DNA of 64,000 bases from AP-15 sp963832875 (GTDB lineage Bacteria; Pseudomonadota; Alphaproteobacteria; ATCC43930; CGMCC-115725): the NCBI GenBank assembly GCA_963832875.1, contig CAWHWB010000005.1, forward strand, positions 186,001 through 250,000, in the 5' to 3' direction. Both the position numbers and the translations under genes were made by a program. The notes under the pieces were generated by a model. The model had not been told where the DNA came from and searched no databases. It saw only the letters and a program-made list of their open reading frames with translations. Shown here in pieces: positions 35,662 through 44,690 of this stretch (its first letter is position 1; each line of letters begins with the position of its first letter).

Positions 35662-37196
35662 TCGAGCGCGGCGACGGCCGCTCCCGTCGGCACCGACCGG
35701 GGGCGGCGCAGCAGCAGCAGCAGAGGCACCGCGGCGATGACGAGGATCATCATCAGCATGAAATCGTCGATATAGGCGACCATCGCCGCCTGGCGCGTCG
35801 CCTCGGCGTTGAGCGCCGCCACCCCCGACGGGGTGGTCAGGCTGTTCAGCAGCCCCAGCTGCGGGACGCGGGCGAGCGGATTGTCGGGGCGCAACTGCTC
35901 GACCAGCCGTGAATGGACGATCTGGGTATTCTGGGCCAGCAGCGCCTCGACGATCGAGATGCCGATGCTGCCGCCGATATTGCGCATCAGGCTGAAAATC
36001 GCCGTACCCTGGGTCAAGGCGTGCCGCGGCAAGGTGGAAAATGTTATGATGCTCAGCGGCGTAAAGACAAAACCAAGACCGAAGCCCTGCATCACGCCGG
36101 TCGAGATGACCGGCCCCATCCCCATCTGCAGCGAAAACCCGGTCATCTGCCACATTGCGACCGCCGTGACCGCAAGCCCCACGAAGATGATCAGCCGAGT
36201 ATCGACACGGCCGACGAAGCGTGCGACCAAAATCATCGCAATCATCGTGCCGACACCGCGGGGTGCGGTCACCAACCCAGTCGTAAAAACCGGATAGTTC
36301 ATCAGGTCCTGCAGCATCGTCGGCAACAGGGTCATGGTCCCGTAAAGCGGGATGCCGATCAGGAACATCATCAGGGTGCCGGCCACGCAGTTGGCATCCT
36401 TCATCAGGTCGCGGTTTAGAAACGAGCGGTCGGTTGCGGTCGCGGTGTGGACGATGAAGAGGTAGAAAGAGAGCCCGGCGATCGTCGCTTCGATCCAAAT
36501 CTCGGTCGAGCCGAACCAGTCCTTGAGTTCGCCGCGGTCGAGCAGCATCTGCAAGGCGCCGATCGCCAAGCTCAGCGTGACAAACCCGAAAAAGTCGAAA
36601 GCCTCGCGTTGGGCGCGGCGCGTTTCGTGGATAAAGATCGCGATCCCGGCGGCGGCGACGATCCCGACCGGGAGGTTGATGTAGAACACCCAGCGCCAAC
36701 TGTAATCGTCGGTCAGCCAGCCGCCGAGCGCTGGACCGATGATCGGGCCGAGGATGACCCCCATGCCCCAGACCGCCATCGCCTGCCCATGGCGGTGCGG
36801 CGGGTTGATCTGCAGCAGGACCGCCTGCGAGAGTGGGACCAGCGCCGCGCCGCAGATGCCCTGGAACAGGCGGTAGATCACCAGCTGGGCGAGGCTTTCG
36901 GCCATTCCGCATAGGGCCGAGGCCACGGTAAAGCCGGTGACCGAAATCAAAAACACGTATTTGATGCCAAACCGGCCGGCGAGCCATCCGGTGAGCGGTG
37001 TCATGATCGCCGCGGCGACGATGTAGGAGGTCACCACCCAGGCGATTTGGTCCTGCGACGCCGACAGGCTGCCTTGCATGTGCGGCAGCGCGACATTGGC
37101 GATCGTCGTGTCGACCCCCTGCATGAAGGTCGCCAGCATGATCGAGACCGTGATCCAGCCCCGGTTGGCGACCGAGGCTGGGAGGCTTGAATTCAC
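35658..37196 (-). CDS. emrB: EmrB-type DHA2 efflux transporter (copy 1)
   Basis: A 14-segment proton-driven drug exporter that works with an EmrA adaptor and an outer-membrane channel. Key stretches are MLATFMQGVDTTIANVALPH, QIAWVVTSYIVAAAIMTPLT, GWLAGRFGIKYVFLISVTGF and RLFQGICGAALVPLSQAVLL (motif C). The start is taken as GTG 37196, which overlaps the EmrA stop in GTGA; ATGs at 37232 and 37274 would lie inside emrA. Length about 512 aa. It ends the marR-emrA-emrB operon and is closely similar to the two transporters at 39055 and 40786. Confidence 0.93.
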   Translation of the reverse strand: MNSSLPASVANRGWITVSIMLATFMQGVDTTIANVALPHMQGSLSASQDQIAWVVTSYIVAAAIMTPLTGWLAGRFGIKYVFLISVTGFTVASALCGMAESLAQLVIYRLFQGICGAALVPLSQAVLLQINPPHRHGQAMAVWGMGVILGPIIGPALGGWLTDDYSWRWVFYINLPVGIVAAAGIAIFIHETRRAQREAFDFFGFVTLSLAIGALQMLLDRGELKDWFGSTEIWIEATIAGLSFYLFIVHTATATDRSFLNRDLMKDANCVAGTLMMFLIGIPLYGTMTLLPTMLQDLMNYPVFTTGLVTAPRGVGTMIAMILVARFVGRVDTRLIIFVGLAVTAVAMWQMTGFSLQMGMGPVISTGVMQGFGLGFVFTPLSIITFSTLPRHALTQGTAIFSLMRNIGGSIGISIVEALLAQNTQIVHSRLVEQLRPDNPLARVPQLGLLNSLTTPSGVAALNAEATRQAAMVAYIDDFMLMMILVIAAVPLLLLLRRPRSVPTGAAVAALD

Positions 37197-38383
37197 CGCG
37201 CTGCTATTTGCGTGCTGCGGTCGCGGAGCCATGCAAACAGGCGTTGCACACGATCCAGCATCGGTCGGCGCCATTGGGTATCGACCTCGACGCTGGCGCT
37301 GAGCCCGGCGGCGAGCGGGTGATTCGGATCGAGCTTATCGAAACTCAGCCGCACCGGCAGACGCTGTACCACCTTGACCCAGTTGCCGGTCGCGTTTTCG
37401 GCCGGCAGCAGCGAAAAGGTCAGCCCGGTGCCCGGGCTCAAGCTCTGCACCCTGGCCTGGAACACTTGATCGGGATAGGTGTCGATCTCGACCGTCGCGG
37501 TCTGGCCCGGCCGCATATGGGTGAGCTCGGTCTCCTTGAAATTGGCGGTCACCCAAATGCGCTTGGTCGACACCAGGGAAAATAACGTGGTCGGCATCGA
37601 GCCGGTGTCCACGCCCTGGACCCAGTCGCCAACCTGCAGCTGGTCGACCTTGCTCACGATCCCGGATTCGGGCGCGCGCACCACCGTATAGGAAAGGTTC
37701 AGCTCGGCGCGATCGAGCGCCGCCTGGGCATGCTGCACCATCGGGTGCTGGGCGACCGGCAGATCGGGATCGCCGCCGAGGCTGGCGAGGGTGCTGGCGA
37801 CGTCCTGCTGTTTCGAGGCGAGCTCTTCGCGGGCGATTTTATAGGCGTGGTTCGACTGATCGTACTGCGACTGCGAGGCGGTCCCCGAGGCCAGCAGCCG
37901 CTGCTGCCGCTCCAGCTCGCGCTGCTGATAGACGAGCGTCGCCTCGGTAGCGGCGGCGTCGGCCTTTTTCTGCTGGTAGGTCGCCTTCATCGACTCGATC
38001 TGAAGGCGCACGGCGGCTAGTTGGGCCTTGGCTTCTTCGACCGCGATCCGGAACGGCCGCTGATCGAGGCTGAACAGCACCTGACCCGCCTTGACCTTCT
38101 CGTTGTCGTGAACGTCGATCGCGGCGACGCGGCCGGATACCTCGTTGCTGATCGCGACCCTCGCGGCGTCGACATAAGCGTCGTCGGTCGAGATGTAGCG
38201 GCCGGTCGTCAGATACCACCAGCCGGCGGCGAGCAGCACGATGATCGGCCCCAGCAGCATCAGCGGCAGCCGCAGCCGCAGGCGCCAGGAGCGCGGTCTT
38301 CTGACGAGCGCCGGCCGGCTTTCGACGGCGGCGCGCAGGCTGCCGAGCGCCGGCACCGCCTCGTCTTCGGCTGAAGTCATCAC
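37193..38383 (-). CDS. emrA: EmrA/HlyD-family membrane fusion protein
   Basis: A periplasmic adaptor that links EmrB to an outer-membrane channel. A basic cytoplasmic tail is followed by one membrane helix (about residues 39-61, LPLMLLGPIIVLLAAGWWYL). The lipoyl half-motif is RVAAIDVHDNEKVKAGQVLF. A long coiled-coil hairpin follows (about residues 110-215, KAQLAAVRLQIESMKATYQQ onwards). The second lipoyl/beta-barrel region includes VVRAPESGIVSKVDQLQVGD and WVTANFKETELTHMRPGQTA. Length 396 aa. It overlaps marR by 4 nt. Confidence 0.94.
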   Translation of the reverse strand: MMTSAEDEAVPALGSLRAAVESRPALVRRPRSWRLRLRLPLMLLGPIIVLLAAGWWYLTTGRYISTDDAYVDAARVAISNEVSGRVAAIDVHDNEKVKAGQVLFSLDQRPFRIAVEEAKAQLAAVRLQIESMKATYQQKKADAAATEATLVYQQRELERQQRLLASGTASQSQYDQSNHAYKIAREELASKQQDVASTLASLGGDPDLPVAQHPMVQHAQAALDRAELNLSYTVVRAPESGIVSKVDQLQVGDWVQGVDTGSMPTTLFSLVSTKRIWVTANFKETELTHMRPGQTATVEIDTYPDQVFQARVQSLSPGTGLTFSLLPAENATGNWVKVVQRLPVRLSFDKLDPNHPLAAGLSASVEVDTQWRRPMLDRVQRLFAWLRDRSTQIAAR

Positions 38384-38916
38384 TGGCCCCCGGCCGGGGC
38401 GAGATCAGCCTCGACCGGCAGCGGGCGCCGGATCGAGCGATGGCTCGGCTCATTGCTTTTCGGCAATCGGGACGCGGACGGCGTCGGAACAGGTTCGGCG
38501 AGGTTGCCATGAACCCGGCGCAGCAGATCGACAAGGTGGCGGCCGTCTTCCTCGGACAACTCGGCGAACGCCTCGTTTCGTACCGCTCTCGACAAATCGA
38601 GGATGCGAGCGAGGATCGGGCGAGCCTTTTCGGTCAGTACAAGCCGGCGAGCGCGGCGGTCGTCCGGATCGGGCCGGCGCTCGATCCAGCCGTCCTCTTC
38701 CATCCTGTCGATCTGGCGAACCAGGGTCATCGGCTTGATCTCGAGCAGATCGGCGAGGCCGGCCTGATGGATCCCCTCATGGCGCGCGAGATAGCCCAAG
38801 ACCCGGCATTGGGACCGGGTGAGGCCAAGGAACAGCAGCGCCCGCTGGTTGAAGCGCCGAGCGAACAGACGCGCCACGTCGTGAACGAGGTAACCGAAGC
38901 TGCTGTCGAGGTTCAT
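38380..38916 (-). CDS. MarR-family regulator
   Basis: A winged-helix repressor of the MarR/SlyA type. Visible elements are GLTRSQCRVLGYLARHEGIH, AGLADLLEIKPMTLVRQIDR (recognition helix) and IERRPDPDDRRARRLVLTEK, the D-x-R wing diagnostic of the family. The N- and C-terminal helices form the dimer interface. A proline-rich tail of about 35 aa is extra. It heads the emrAB operon and most likely represses it until a phenolic or drug ligand binds. Length 178 aa. Confidence 0.95.
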   Translation of the reverse strand: MNLDSSFGYLVHDVARLFARRFNQRALLFLGLTRSQCRVLGYLARHEGIHQAGLADLLEIKPMTLVRQIDRMEEDGWIERRPDPDDRRARRLVLTEKARPILARILDLSRAVRNEAFAELSEEDGRHLVDLLRRVHGNLAEPVPTPSASRLPKSNEPSHRSIRRPLPVEADLAPAGGQ

Positions 38917-38940
38917 ATCGTTGCCGAATCGTTAAAGAAC

Positions 38941-38968
38941 CACCCGAGGGTGATAATAAGCTATGATA
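38941..38968 (-). promoter_or_regulatory. Candidate MarR operator/promoter
   Basis: Upstream of marR lie the palindrome CACCC-GA-GGGTG (38941-38952) and, overlapping its end, TGATAATAAGCTATGATA (38951-38968). On the minus strand the latter contains TATCAT, a possible -10. A palindrome beside the -10 of a MarR gene fits autoregulation. A related element lies at 40672-40695 before the second emrB. Confidence 0.45.
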
Positions 38969-39054
38969 TGGAAAATTCCTGCGTGCCGTCATCGGTCCGG
39001 ATCGCGCGGCTGGTAGAAAGGAATTCGATAGCTCGGCGGCCCGGCGGTGTGGTT

Positions 39055-40620
39055 TCAGCCGGTCTGGCCGGCGCGTAAGCGCCCAGCATCGACCGCAATC
39101 GGGCCGGCCCCACGCGGGCGCCGCGCCGGCCGCACCACGAGCAGCAGCGGGATCGTGACGATGACGATGACCATCATCAAGGTGAAGACGTCGATATAGG
39201 CGACCATTGAGGCTTGGCGGGTCACCTCGGCGTTCAACGCGGCGATCCCGGACGGGCTGGTCAGGCTGAAGGGCGCCGACAGGAACGGCGCCCGGGCCAG
39301 TGGGTTGTCGGGCCTCAGCTGCTCGACCAGCCGGGAATGGACGATCTGGGTGTTCTGGATCAGCGAGCTTTCGAAAATCGAGATGCCGATGCTGCCGCCG
39401 AGATTACGCATCAGGCTCCTGATCGCAGTCCCCTGAGTCAAGATGTGGCGCGGCAGGTTCGACAGCGCCATCGTGTTCATCGGGACAAAGGTGCAGCCCA
39501 ACCCGAAGCCTTGCAACAGCCCCGAGGTGATGACCGGCGCCATCCCCATCTGCAGCGAGAACCCGGTCATCTGCCACAGCGAGACCACGGTCATCAGCAG
39601 CCCCGCGAGGATGATGAGCCGGTTGTCGACGCGGTTGATCAGCCGTCCGACCAGGAACATCGCGGCCATCGTGCCGACGCCGCGCGGCGAGGTCACCAGC
39701 CCAGTCGTGAACACCGGATAATTCATCAAGGATTGCAGCATCGTCGGCACCAGCGCCAAGGTGCCGCTCAAGATGCCGCCGACAAAGAACATCAGCAGCG
39801 TCCCGGCCAAGAAATTGGTGTTCTTCAACAGGTCGCGGTTCAGAAACGACCGCTCGCCGGCGGTCGCCGTATGGACGATGAAGAGATAGCCGGCGAGCGC
39901 GGCAACCGCGGCTTCGATCCAGATCTCGGTCGAGCCGAACCAATCCTTTAATTCGCCGCGGTCGAGCAGCATCTGCAGCGCGCCAATAGCGACGCTTAAC
40001 GCGGCGAAACCGAAAAAGTCGAATGCTTCGCGATGGGCGTGCCGGGTTTCGCGGATGAACACCATGATCCCGGCGGCGGCAATGAACCCGACCGGCAGGT
40101 TGATATAGAAGATCCAGCGCCAGCTATAATTTTCGGTCAGCCAGCCGCCAAGCATCGGCCCAAAGATCGGGCCGAGCATGACCCCGATGCCCCACACCGC
40201 GATCGCCTGACCGTGCCGCTCTGGCGGGTTGATCTGCATCAGCACCGATTGCGACAGCGGCACCAGCCCGGCGCCGCAGACCCCTTGCAGCAGGCGGTAG
40301 ATCACCAGTTGGGTCAGGCTTGTGGCGCTGCCGCACAAGGCCGAGGCCAGGGTGAAGCCGGCGACCGAGATCAAAAACACGTATTTGATCCCGAACCGCC
40401 CGGCGAGCCAGCCGGTCAGCGGCATGGTGATCGCCGCGGCGACGATGTAGGAGGTCAGCACCCAGGCGATCTGGTCCTGGGCCGCCGACAGGCTGCCTTG
40501 AATATAGGGCAGCGCGACATTGGCGATCGTGTTGTCGACGCCCTGCATGATCGTCGCCAGCATGATCGAGATCGTGATCGCGGTGCGGTTGCCGAGCAGG
40601 CTGCGCGCCTCGCTTCTCAC
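39055..40620 (-). CDS. EmrB-type DHA2 efflux transporter (copy 2)
   Basis: A second 14-segment exporter, MLATIMQGVDNTIANVALPY with GWLAGRFGIKYVFLISVAGF and RLLQGVCGAGLVPLSQSVLM. It is strongly similar along its whole length to copies 1 and 3; for example the segment LQMLLDRGELKDWFGSTEIW occurs in all three. It has no adjacent EmrA of its own, so it may share the EmrA at 37193 or act alone. Length 521 aa. It stops 138 bases before marR on the same strand. Confidence 0.92.
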   Translation of the reverse strand: MRSEARSLLGNRTAITISIMLATIMQGVDNTIANVALPYIQGSLSAAQDQIAWVLTSYIVAAAITMPLTGWLAGRFGIKYVFLISVAGFTLASALCGSATSLTQLVIYRLLQGVCGAGLVPLSQSVLMQINPPERHGQAIAVWGIGVMLGPIFGPMLGGWLTENYSWRWIFYINLPVGFIAAAGIMVFIRETRHAHREAFDFFGFAALSVAIGALQMLLDRGELKDWFGSTEIWIEAAVAALAGYLFIVHTATAGERSFLNRDLLKNTNFLAGTLLMFFVGGILSGTLALVPTMLQSLMNYPVFTTGLVTSPRGVGTMAAMFLVGRLINRVDNRLIILAGLLMTVVSLWQMTGFSLQMGMAPVITSGLLQGFGLGCTFVPMNTMALSNLPRHILTQGTAIRSLMRNLGGSIGISIFESSLIQNTQIVHSRLVEQLRPDNPLARAPFLSAPFSLTSPSGIAALNAEVTRQASMVAYIDVFTLMMVIVIVTIPLLLVVRPARRPRGAGPIAVDAGRLRAGQTG

Positions 40621-40671
40621 CGCGGACCCCGGTATGCGAGCATCGGCGGCCGCGGGCGGTAGCTCATCTGA

Positions 40672-40695
40672 CTTATGATCATCAGGCTTATGATA
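40672..40695 (-). promoter_or_regulatory. Repeated TTATGAT element upstream of EmrB copy 2
   Basis: CTTATGAT occurs twice, at 40672 and 40687 (15-base period), overlapping the palindrome ATGATCAT. The second copy continues as ...GCTTATGATA, close to GCTATGATA upstream of marR. It lies about 52-75 bases before the copy 2 start. A shared regulator, perhaps the MarR protein, is possible. Confidence 0.35.
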
Positions 40696-40785
40696 GGCAA
40701 AGACCAGGCCGTCGCCCCGCGCTATTTCGCATGCGGCAGGTGCCCGGAAATTCGATGGCTCGAAAGGGGGCGCGCTGGCTGCGGG

Positions 40786-42342
40786 CTAGCCGGCCCGGCG
40801 CGGCCGCAAGGCCCGATCGAGAGCGGGCGCCGCGGGCTCGGTCCGGGTCGGGCGGATCAGCAGCAGCAAGGCGGCGGAGCCGATCGCGACGACCATCATC
40901 ACCACGAAATCGTTGATGTAGGCGACCATCGCCGCCTGCCGGGTGACCTCGGCGTTGAGAGCCGCGATGCCCGGAGCCGTCGTCAGGCTGTAAGGAGCGG
41001 CGAGATAGGGTGCACGGGCGAGCGGATTGTCCGGCCGCAGCTGCTCGATCAGGCGGGAATGCACGATCTGGGTGTTCTGCGTCAGCAACGCCTCGAGCAC
41101 GGCGATGCCGATGCTGCCGCCGAGATTGCGCATCAGGCTCCTGAGCGCCGTTCCCTGCGTCAGGATATGGCGCGGCAGGTTCGACAGCGCGATCGTGTTC
41201 AGCGGCACAAAGGTGCAGCCGAGGCCGAACCCTTGCACCACGCCGGAGACGATCACCGGCTCCATCCCCATTTGCAGCGAGAACTCAGTCATCTGCCACA
41301 TCGACACCGCCGTCAGCAGCAGTCCGATGAGGATGATCAGCCGGTTGTCGACACGGTTGATCAGGCGGGCGACCATGAACATCGCGACCATCGTGCCGAT
41401 GCCGCGTGGTGCCGTCACCAGCCCGGTCGTCAGCACCGGGTAGTTCATCAAATCCTGCAGCATCGTCGGAAGCAGCGCCAGCGTCCCGTTCATGATCAGC
41501 CCGACCAGGAACATCAGCAGGGTGCCGACCACGAAGTTCAGGTTTTTCAACAGGTCCCGATTGAGAAACGAGCGATCGGTCGCGGTCGCCGTGTGGACGA
41601 TGAAGAGATAGAGCGCGACACCGCAGACCGCGGCCTCGATCCAGATCTCGGTCGATCCGAACCAGTCTTTGAGCTCGCCGCGATCGAGCAGCATCTGGAA
41701 GGCGCCGATCGCAAAGCTCAGGGTGACGAAGCCGAGCAGGTCGAACGGCTCGCGATGGGCGTGGCGGGTGTCGCGGCCGAAGATCAGCATGCCGAGGGTT
41801 GCGATCACCCCGAACGGCAGGTTGATGTAGAACACCCAGCGCCAGTTGTAATCGTAGGTCAGCCAGCCGCCGAGCACCGGGCCGAAGATCGGCCCCAAAA
41901 TCGTGCCGATGCCGAACACCGCCATCGCCTGGCCGTGCCGTTCGACCGGGTTGATCTGCAGCAGCACCGCCTGCGACAGCGGCACTAGCCCGGCGCCGCA
42001 GATCCCTTGCAGCGCGCGGAAGAGCACGAGCTCGGTCAGGCTGTCGGCGCTGCCGCACAAGGCCGAGGCCAGGGTGAAGCCGGCGACCGAGAGTACGAAC
42101 ACGATCTTGATGCCGAAGCGCCCCGCCAGCCAGCCGGTCAGCGGCATCATGATCGCCGCGGCGACGATATACGAGGTCAGCACCCAGGCGATCTGGTCGA
42201 GCGAGGCCGACAGGCTGCCGCGGATATGCGGCAGCGCCACGTTGGCGATCGTGGTGTCGAGCCCCTGCATGATGTTGGCCAGCATGATCGCCAAGGTCAG
42301 CGGCCCGCGATTTGCGATTGGCGATCCCGGCTCGCTCCTCAT
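40786..42342 (-). CDS. EmrB-type DHA2 efflux transporter (copy 3)
   Basis: The third tandem paralogue: MLANIMQGLDTTIANVALPH, QIAWVLTSYIVAAAIMMPLT, RALQGICGAGLVPLSQAVLL, with the same 14-segment pattern and the same C-terminal NTQIVHSRLIEQLRPDNPLA block. Length 518 aa. The copies likely arose by local duplication followed by moderate divergence. It has no adaptor gene of its own and is separated by 165 bases from copy 2. Substrate unknown. Confidence 0.92.
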   Translation of the reverse strand: MRSEPGSPIANRGPLTLAIMLANIMQGLDTTIANVALPHIRGSLSASLDQIAWVLTSYIVAAAIMMPLTGWLAGRFGIKIVFVLSVAGFTLASALCGSADSLTELVLFRALQGICGAGLVPLSQAVLLQINPVERHGQAMAVFGIGTILGPIFGPVLGGWLTYDYNWRWVFYINLPFGVIATLGMLIFGRDTRHAHREPFDLLGFVTLSFAIGAFQMLLDRGELKDWFGSTEIWIEAAVCGVALYLFIVHTATATDRSFLNRDLLKNLNFVVGTLLMFLVGLIMNGTLALLPTMLQDLMNYPVLTTGLVTAPRGIGTMVAMFMVARLINRVDNRLIILIGLLLTAVSMWQMTEFSLQMGMEPVIVSGVVQGFGLGCTFVPLNTIALSNLPRHILTQGTALRSLMRNLGGSIGIAVLEALLTQNTQIVHSRLIEQLRPDNPLARAPYLAAPYSLTTAPGIAALNAEVTRQAAMVAYINDFVVMMVVAIGSAALLLLIRPTRTEPAAPALDRALRPRRAG

Positions 42343-42693
42343 CGCGCGGTTTCCGTAAACCCGGACCGGTCGCGGCGTATTTCGACAAAGCAGGAGGCGG
42401 CGAACTCGGAGATCAATGCCGCGTTCCCTCCCAGGGACGATGACGGGCCGTTCGGCGCTTGCCGCAAACTCGCGGCACGATCATAGGTGCGGGTGGCGAG
42501 AACACAAAAAGCCGCATCGCGGCGCAACTGCGCGGCTGGCAGTCGCGAATTCGATGGCTCGGCGGCGGCTCTTGTCCGACGCCTCGGATGATCACACAAT
42601 CTCGACGACAGCTCGATCCGTCGCATCCCGGCTTTCGGAAGGCGGCGCAAGGAGGCATCCGTCGCCCAATCCCCAACCCCGCATGTTCTCAGC
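42343..42693. other. Intergenic region between divergent genes
   Basis: About 350 bases between copy 3 of EmrB (minus) and the unassigned gene at 42694 (plus). Overlapping frames occur on both strands without protein-like character. The TTATGAT element found before copy 2 is not present. No repeat or RNA was recognised. Confidence 0.45.
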
Positions 42694-43458
42694 TTGCTCG
42701 AAGCGCTGATCGCGAACGCCGATCCCGAGCTGTGGGGGCAATATTGCCGCCTCGCCGCCGAGCTCGAGGGCCGACCGGCCGTCGGCTCGATGCCGGCGCC
42801 GGGCTCGCTCGAGTGGCAGCAGCAGGACCGGCCGCCCACGGCGGGGCCGGCGACACCGCCCTTAGCGGGCGACGCCGGACGCCGGCGGCTCGCGCTACGG
42901 GGAGCACCGAGACCCTTCGCCGGCGCGCCGTCGCCGTTCGGCGCAGCGGGGCGCGAGGCGTTTGCCGAGTTTCTGGCACGGCACCGCGGCGCCTCGTCGC
43001 TGCTGGCAGAGATCGACGCGATCGAAGATCAGCTCGTCGCCGCCTTCGAGGCGGCCGGGCGCGCCGGTGATTTCGGCGCGAGCGGTTTTCGCGCAAGCGG
43101 TCCCACTCAAGTGACAGCGGATTGGTTCGGCCGGGTGCTGCTCAATTTTGCGCGGAACGCGATCGTGTTGTCCGATGGTTCCGAAATCTTGGGCATCGCA
43201 GTGACGAGCGGGGCGAGCGTGGCCGATATGCCGCCATCCGCCGGCGGCGGCCGACGCCAGCGCCCGGCGCAGGCAATGCTCCGGCAAGCCTTGATCGCCC
43301 TATGGGAGCGCGGCGCGTTCGGCGCCGGGACCGGGAACGAGCGGGTGCTGGCGTTGGTGTTGGACGAGCTCGGCCTGTCGCTTTCCGATCCACCGTACGG
43401 CTTCAAGAGCGCCGAGACCGTGCGCAAGCTGCGAAAAGCCCTGAAGATGTCGCTTTAG
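42694..43458 (+). CDS. Unassigned protein with possible C-terminal DNA-binding helix
   Basis: No family was recognised. The 254-aa protein has a low-complexity Ala/Pro/Gly-rich first third, a helical segment at about residues 85-125 (FAEFLARHRGASSLLAEIDA), and a compact C-terminal part, ALIALWERGAFGAGTGNERV to LALVLDELGLSL, ending SAETVRKLRKALKMSL. That end could be a helix-turn-helix. ATG 42694 is the first in the frame but no strong ribosome-binding site was seen. It is followed by two further unassigned genes on the same strand, so the three may be an operon, possibly phage-derived. Confidence 0.55.
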   Translation: MLEALIANADPELWGQYCRLAAELEGRPAVGSMPAPGSLEWQQQDRPPTAGPATPPLAGDAGRRRLALRGAPRPFAGAPSPFGAAGREAFAEFLARHRGASSLLAEIDAIEDQLVAAFEAAGRAGDFGASGFRASGPTQVTADWFGRVLLNFARNAIVLSDGSEILGIAVTSGASVADMPPSAGGGRRQRPAQAMLRQALIALWERGAFGAGTGNERVLALVLDELGLSLSDPPYGFKSAETVRKLRKALKMSL

Positions 43459-43596
43459 GGGTTTCGTGGCGGCCGAGCATTCAAGCTTCCGAGCTTGAAA
43501 GTTCGCGGCTGCCGCTGCCCGTGGCGCCGCCCTATGTTCGTCCGCGGGCCGGGCGACCCTCCCCGGCAACGGCACTGCCACGACGGAGCAACGCGA

Positions 43597-44331
43597 ATGG
43601 ACGGACCGGTCGAGATCGCGCATCAACCCCCACCGGCCACCTCCGGCCTGGATGCACATTGTCAACCCACGGCGATTGCTGAAGCGCCGGGCTCTCCCGC
43701 CCGCGCGCGGCTGACCGCTGCAATCCGCGACCTTGCCATCGCAGCGGCCGAACTCAGCGCCGCGCAGGAGCCGGCAACTCGGCTGGGGGCCGTCATCGCC
43801 GAGGCGTCCCGGCGCGAGGCCGAATTGGCGGCGTTGCGGGCGGCGGACCAGGAACGGCTGAGCGCCTGGCTCGCCGGAGCCGCAGGCGACCTTCGCCCCG
43901 AGCCGCGCCCGGATACGATCGCGGCCGAGCGACGACTCGCGGCGCTGGCCGCCGACGTCGCCGCCGCCCGCGCCGCTTTGCCCGCCGCCGAGCAGTCCTT
44001 CCACCACCGCGCCGAGCGCGTGCGTGAAGCGCAGCGCCGACGCGACGAGGCGGTCTGCGACGCCGCGATCGATGCGGCCCGCGATTATGCCGAGATCTAT
44101 CGGGAAGCGTTGACCTCGGCGCTCGAACCCGAGGCTGTGCTGCAAGGACTGCGCAACGAGCTGCTGCTGCGCGGCAATCGCGCCGACGGCGCGCCGGGCG
44201 CAACGAACGCCGCGGCGAGGGTCGGCGAGCTGATCGCCGAAACCAAGCGCGGGGCCGCCGTCCGCCACAATCCGGAGGCCGGCCGGCGACTTCTCGCCGC
44301 GCTGGTGTCAGATCCCGACGCGACGCTCTGA
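43597..44331 (+). CDS. Unassigned coiled-coil protein
   Basis: The 244-aa protein begins MDGPVEIAHQPPPATSGLDA, and from about residue 40 is dominated by Ala/Glu/Arg heptads (AAIRDLAIAAAELSAAQEPA; RRLAALAADVAAARAALPAA; RAERVREAQRRRDEAV). This suggests a long parallel or hairpin coiled coil such as a scaffolding or chaperone protein. ATG 43597 is chosen because GGAGC lies upstream; the frame is open from 43495. It starts 139 bases after the first unassigned gene and ends 6 bases before the third. No homologue is recognised. Confidence 0.6.
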   Translation: MDGPVEIAHQPPPATSGLDAHCQPTAIAEAPGSPARARLTAAIRDLAIAAAELSAAQEPATRLGAVIAEASRREAELAALRAADQERLSAWLAGAAGDLRPEPRPDTIAAERRLAALAADVAAARAALPAAEQSFHHRAERVREAQRRRDEAVCDAAIDAARDYAEIYREALTSALEPEAVLQGLRNELLLRGNRADGAPGATNAAARVGELIAETKRGAAVRHNPEAGRRLLAALVSDPDATL

Positions 44332-44336
44332 GCGAG

Positions 44337-44690
44337 GTGGAAATGCTTTACCATCGACTGATCGCTCCTGAGGGCATGGCCCCGACCACGATCGAGCTGG
44401 CCGGCGGCGGCGAGCTCAGGGTTCCGCCGAGCGGGATTGTCGAAATCCCCGACGCTCTGCAGATGCCGGGCGACTCGGGCGTATTCGAACCGGTCGACCA
44501 CATCGTCGAAACCGGCTGGCTGCGGCAATTGCTCGATCTCGGCTTTCGCCAAATGCCAGCCGCCGGGGCGACCGCAGAGCGCCCATCGACCGGCCGCTAC
44601 GACGGCGACGCCTTCTTCGACCAAACCCTCGCCCGCCCCTTATGGTGGTCCGCCGGCGCCTGGCGCACCGCCGACGGAGCGGTGGCCTAG
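44337..44690 (+). CDS. Unassigned protein with phage tail-like C-terminal motif
   Basis: The 117-aa protein starts MEMLYHRLIAPEGMAPTTIE and contains GGGELRVPPSGIVEIPDALQ, like small phage head-tail proteins. The C-terminal part FFDQTLARPLWWSAGAWRTA resembles the phrase 'FFDTTLxKPIWWNGTxW' often seen at the ends of phage structural proteins. That resemblance is from pattern memory, not a search. It follows the coiled-coil gene by 5 bases, so the two are likely co-translated. The stop overlaps the reconstructed gluQ stop. Confidence 0.55.
   Translation: MEMLYHRLIAPEGMAPTTIELAGGGELRVPPSGIVEIPDALQMPGDSGVFEPVDHIVETGWLRQLLDLGFRQMPAAGATAERPSTGRYDGDAFFDQTLARPLWWSAGAWRTADGAVA

Noticed and set aside
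35164..36987. An 855-aa frame extending the C13 peptidase upstream
   Set aside because: The upstream portion is an out-of-frame reading of emrB and of the GYD strand; the signal peptide begins at 35163.
40675..41988. A 437-aa plus-strand frame opposite EmrB copy 3
   Set aside because: Antisense shadow rich in H, D, R and Q, produced by the codon pattern of the real transporter gene.
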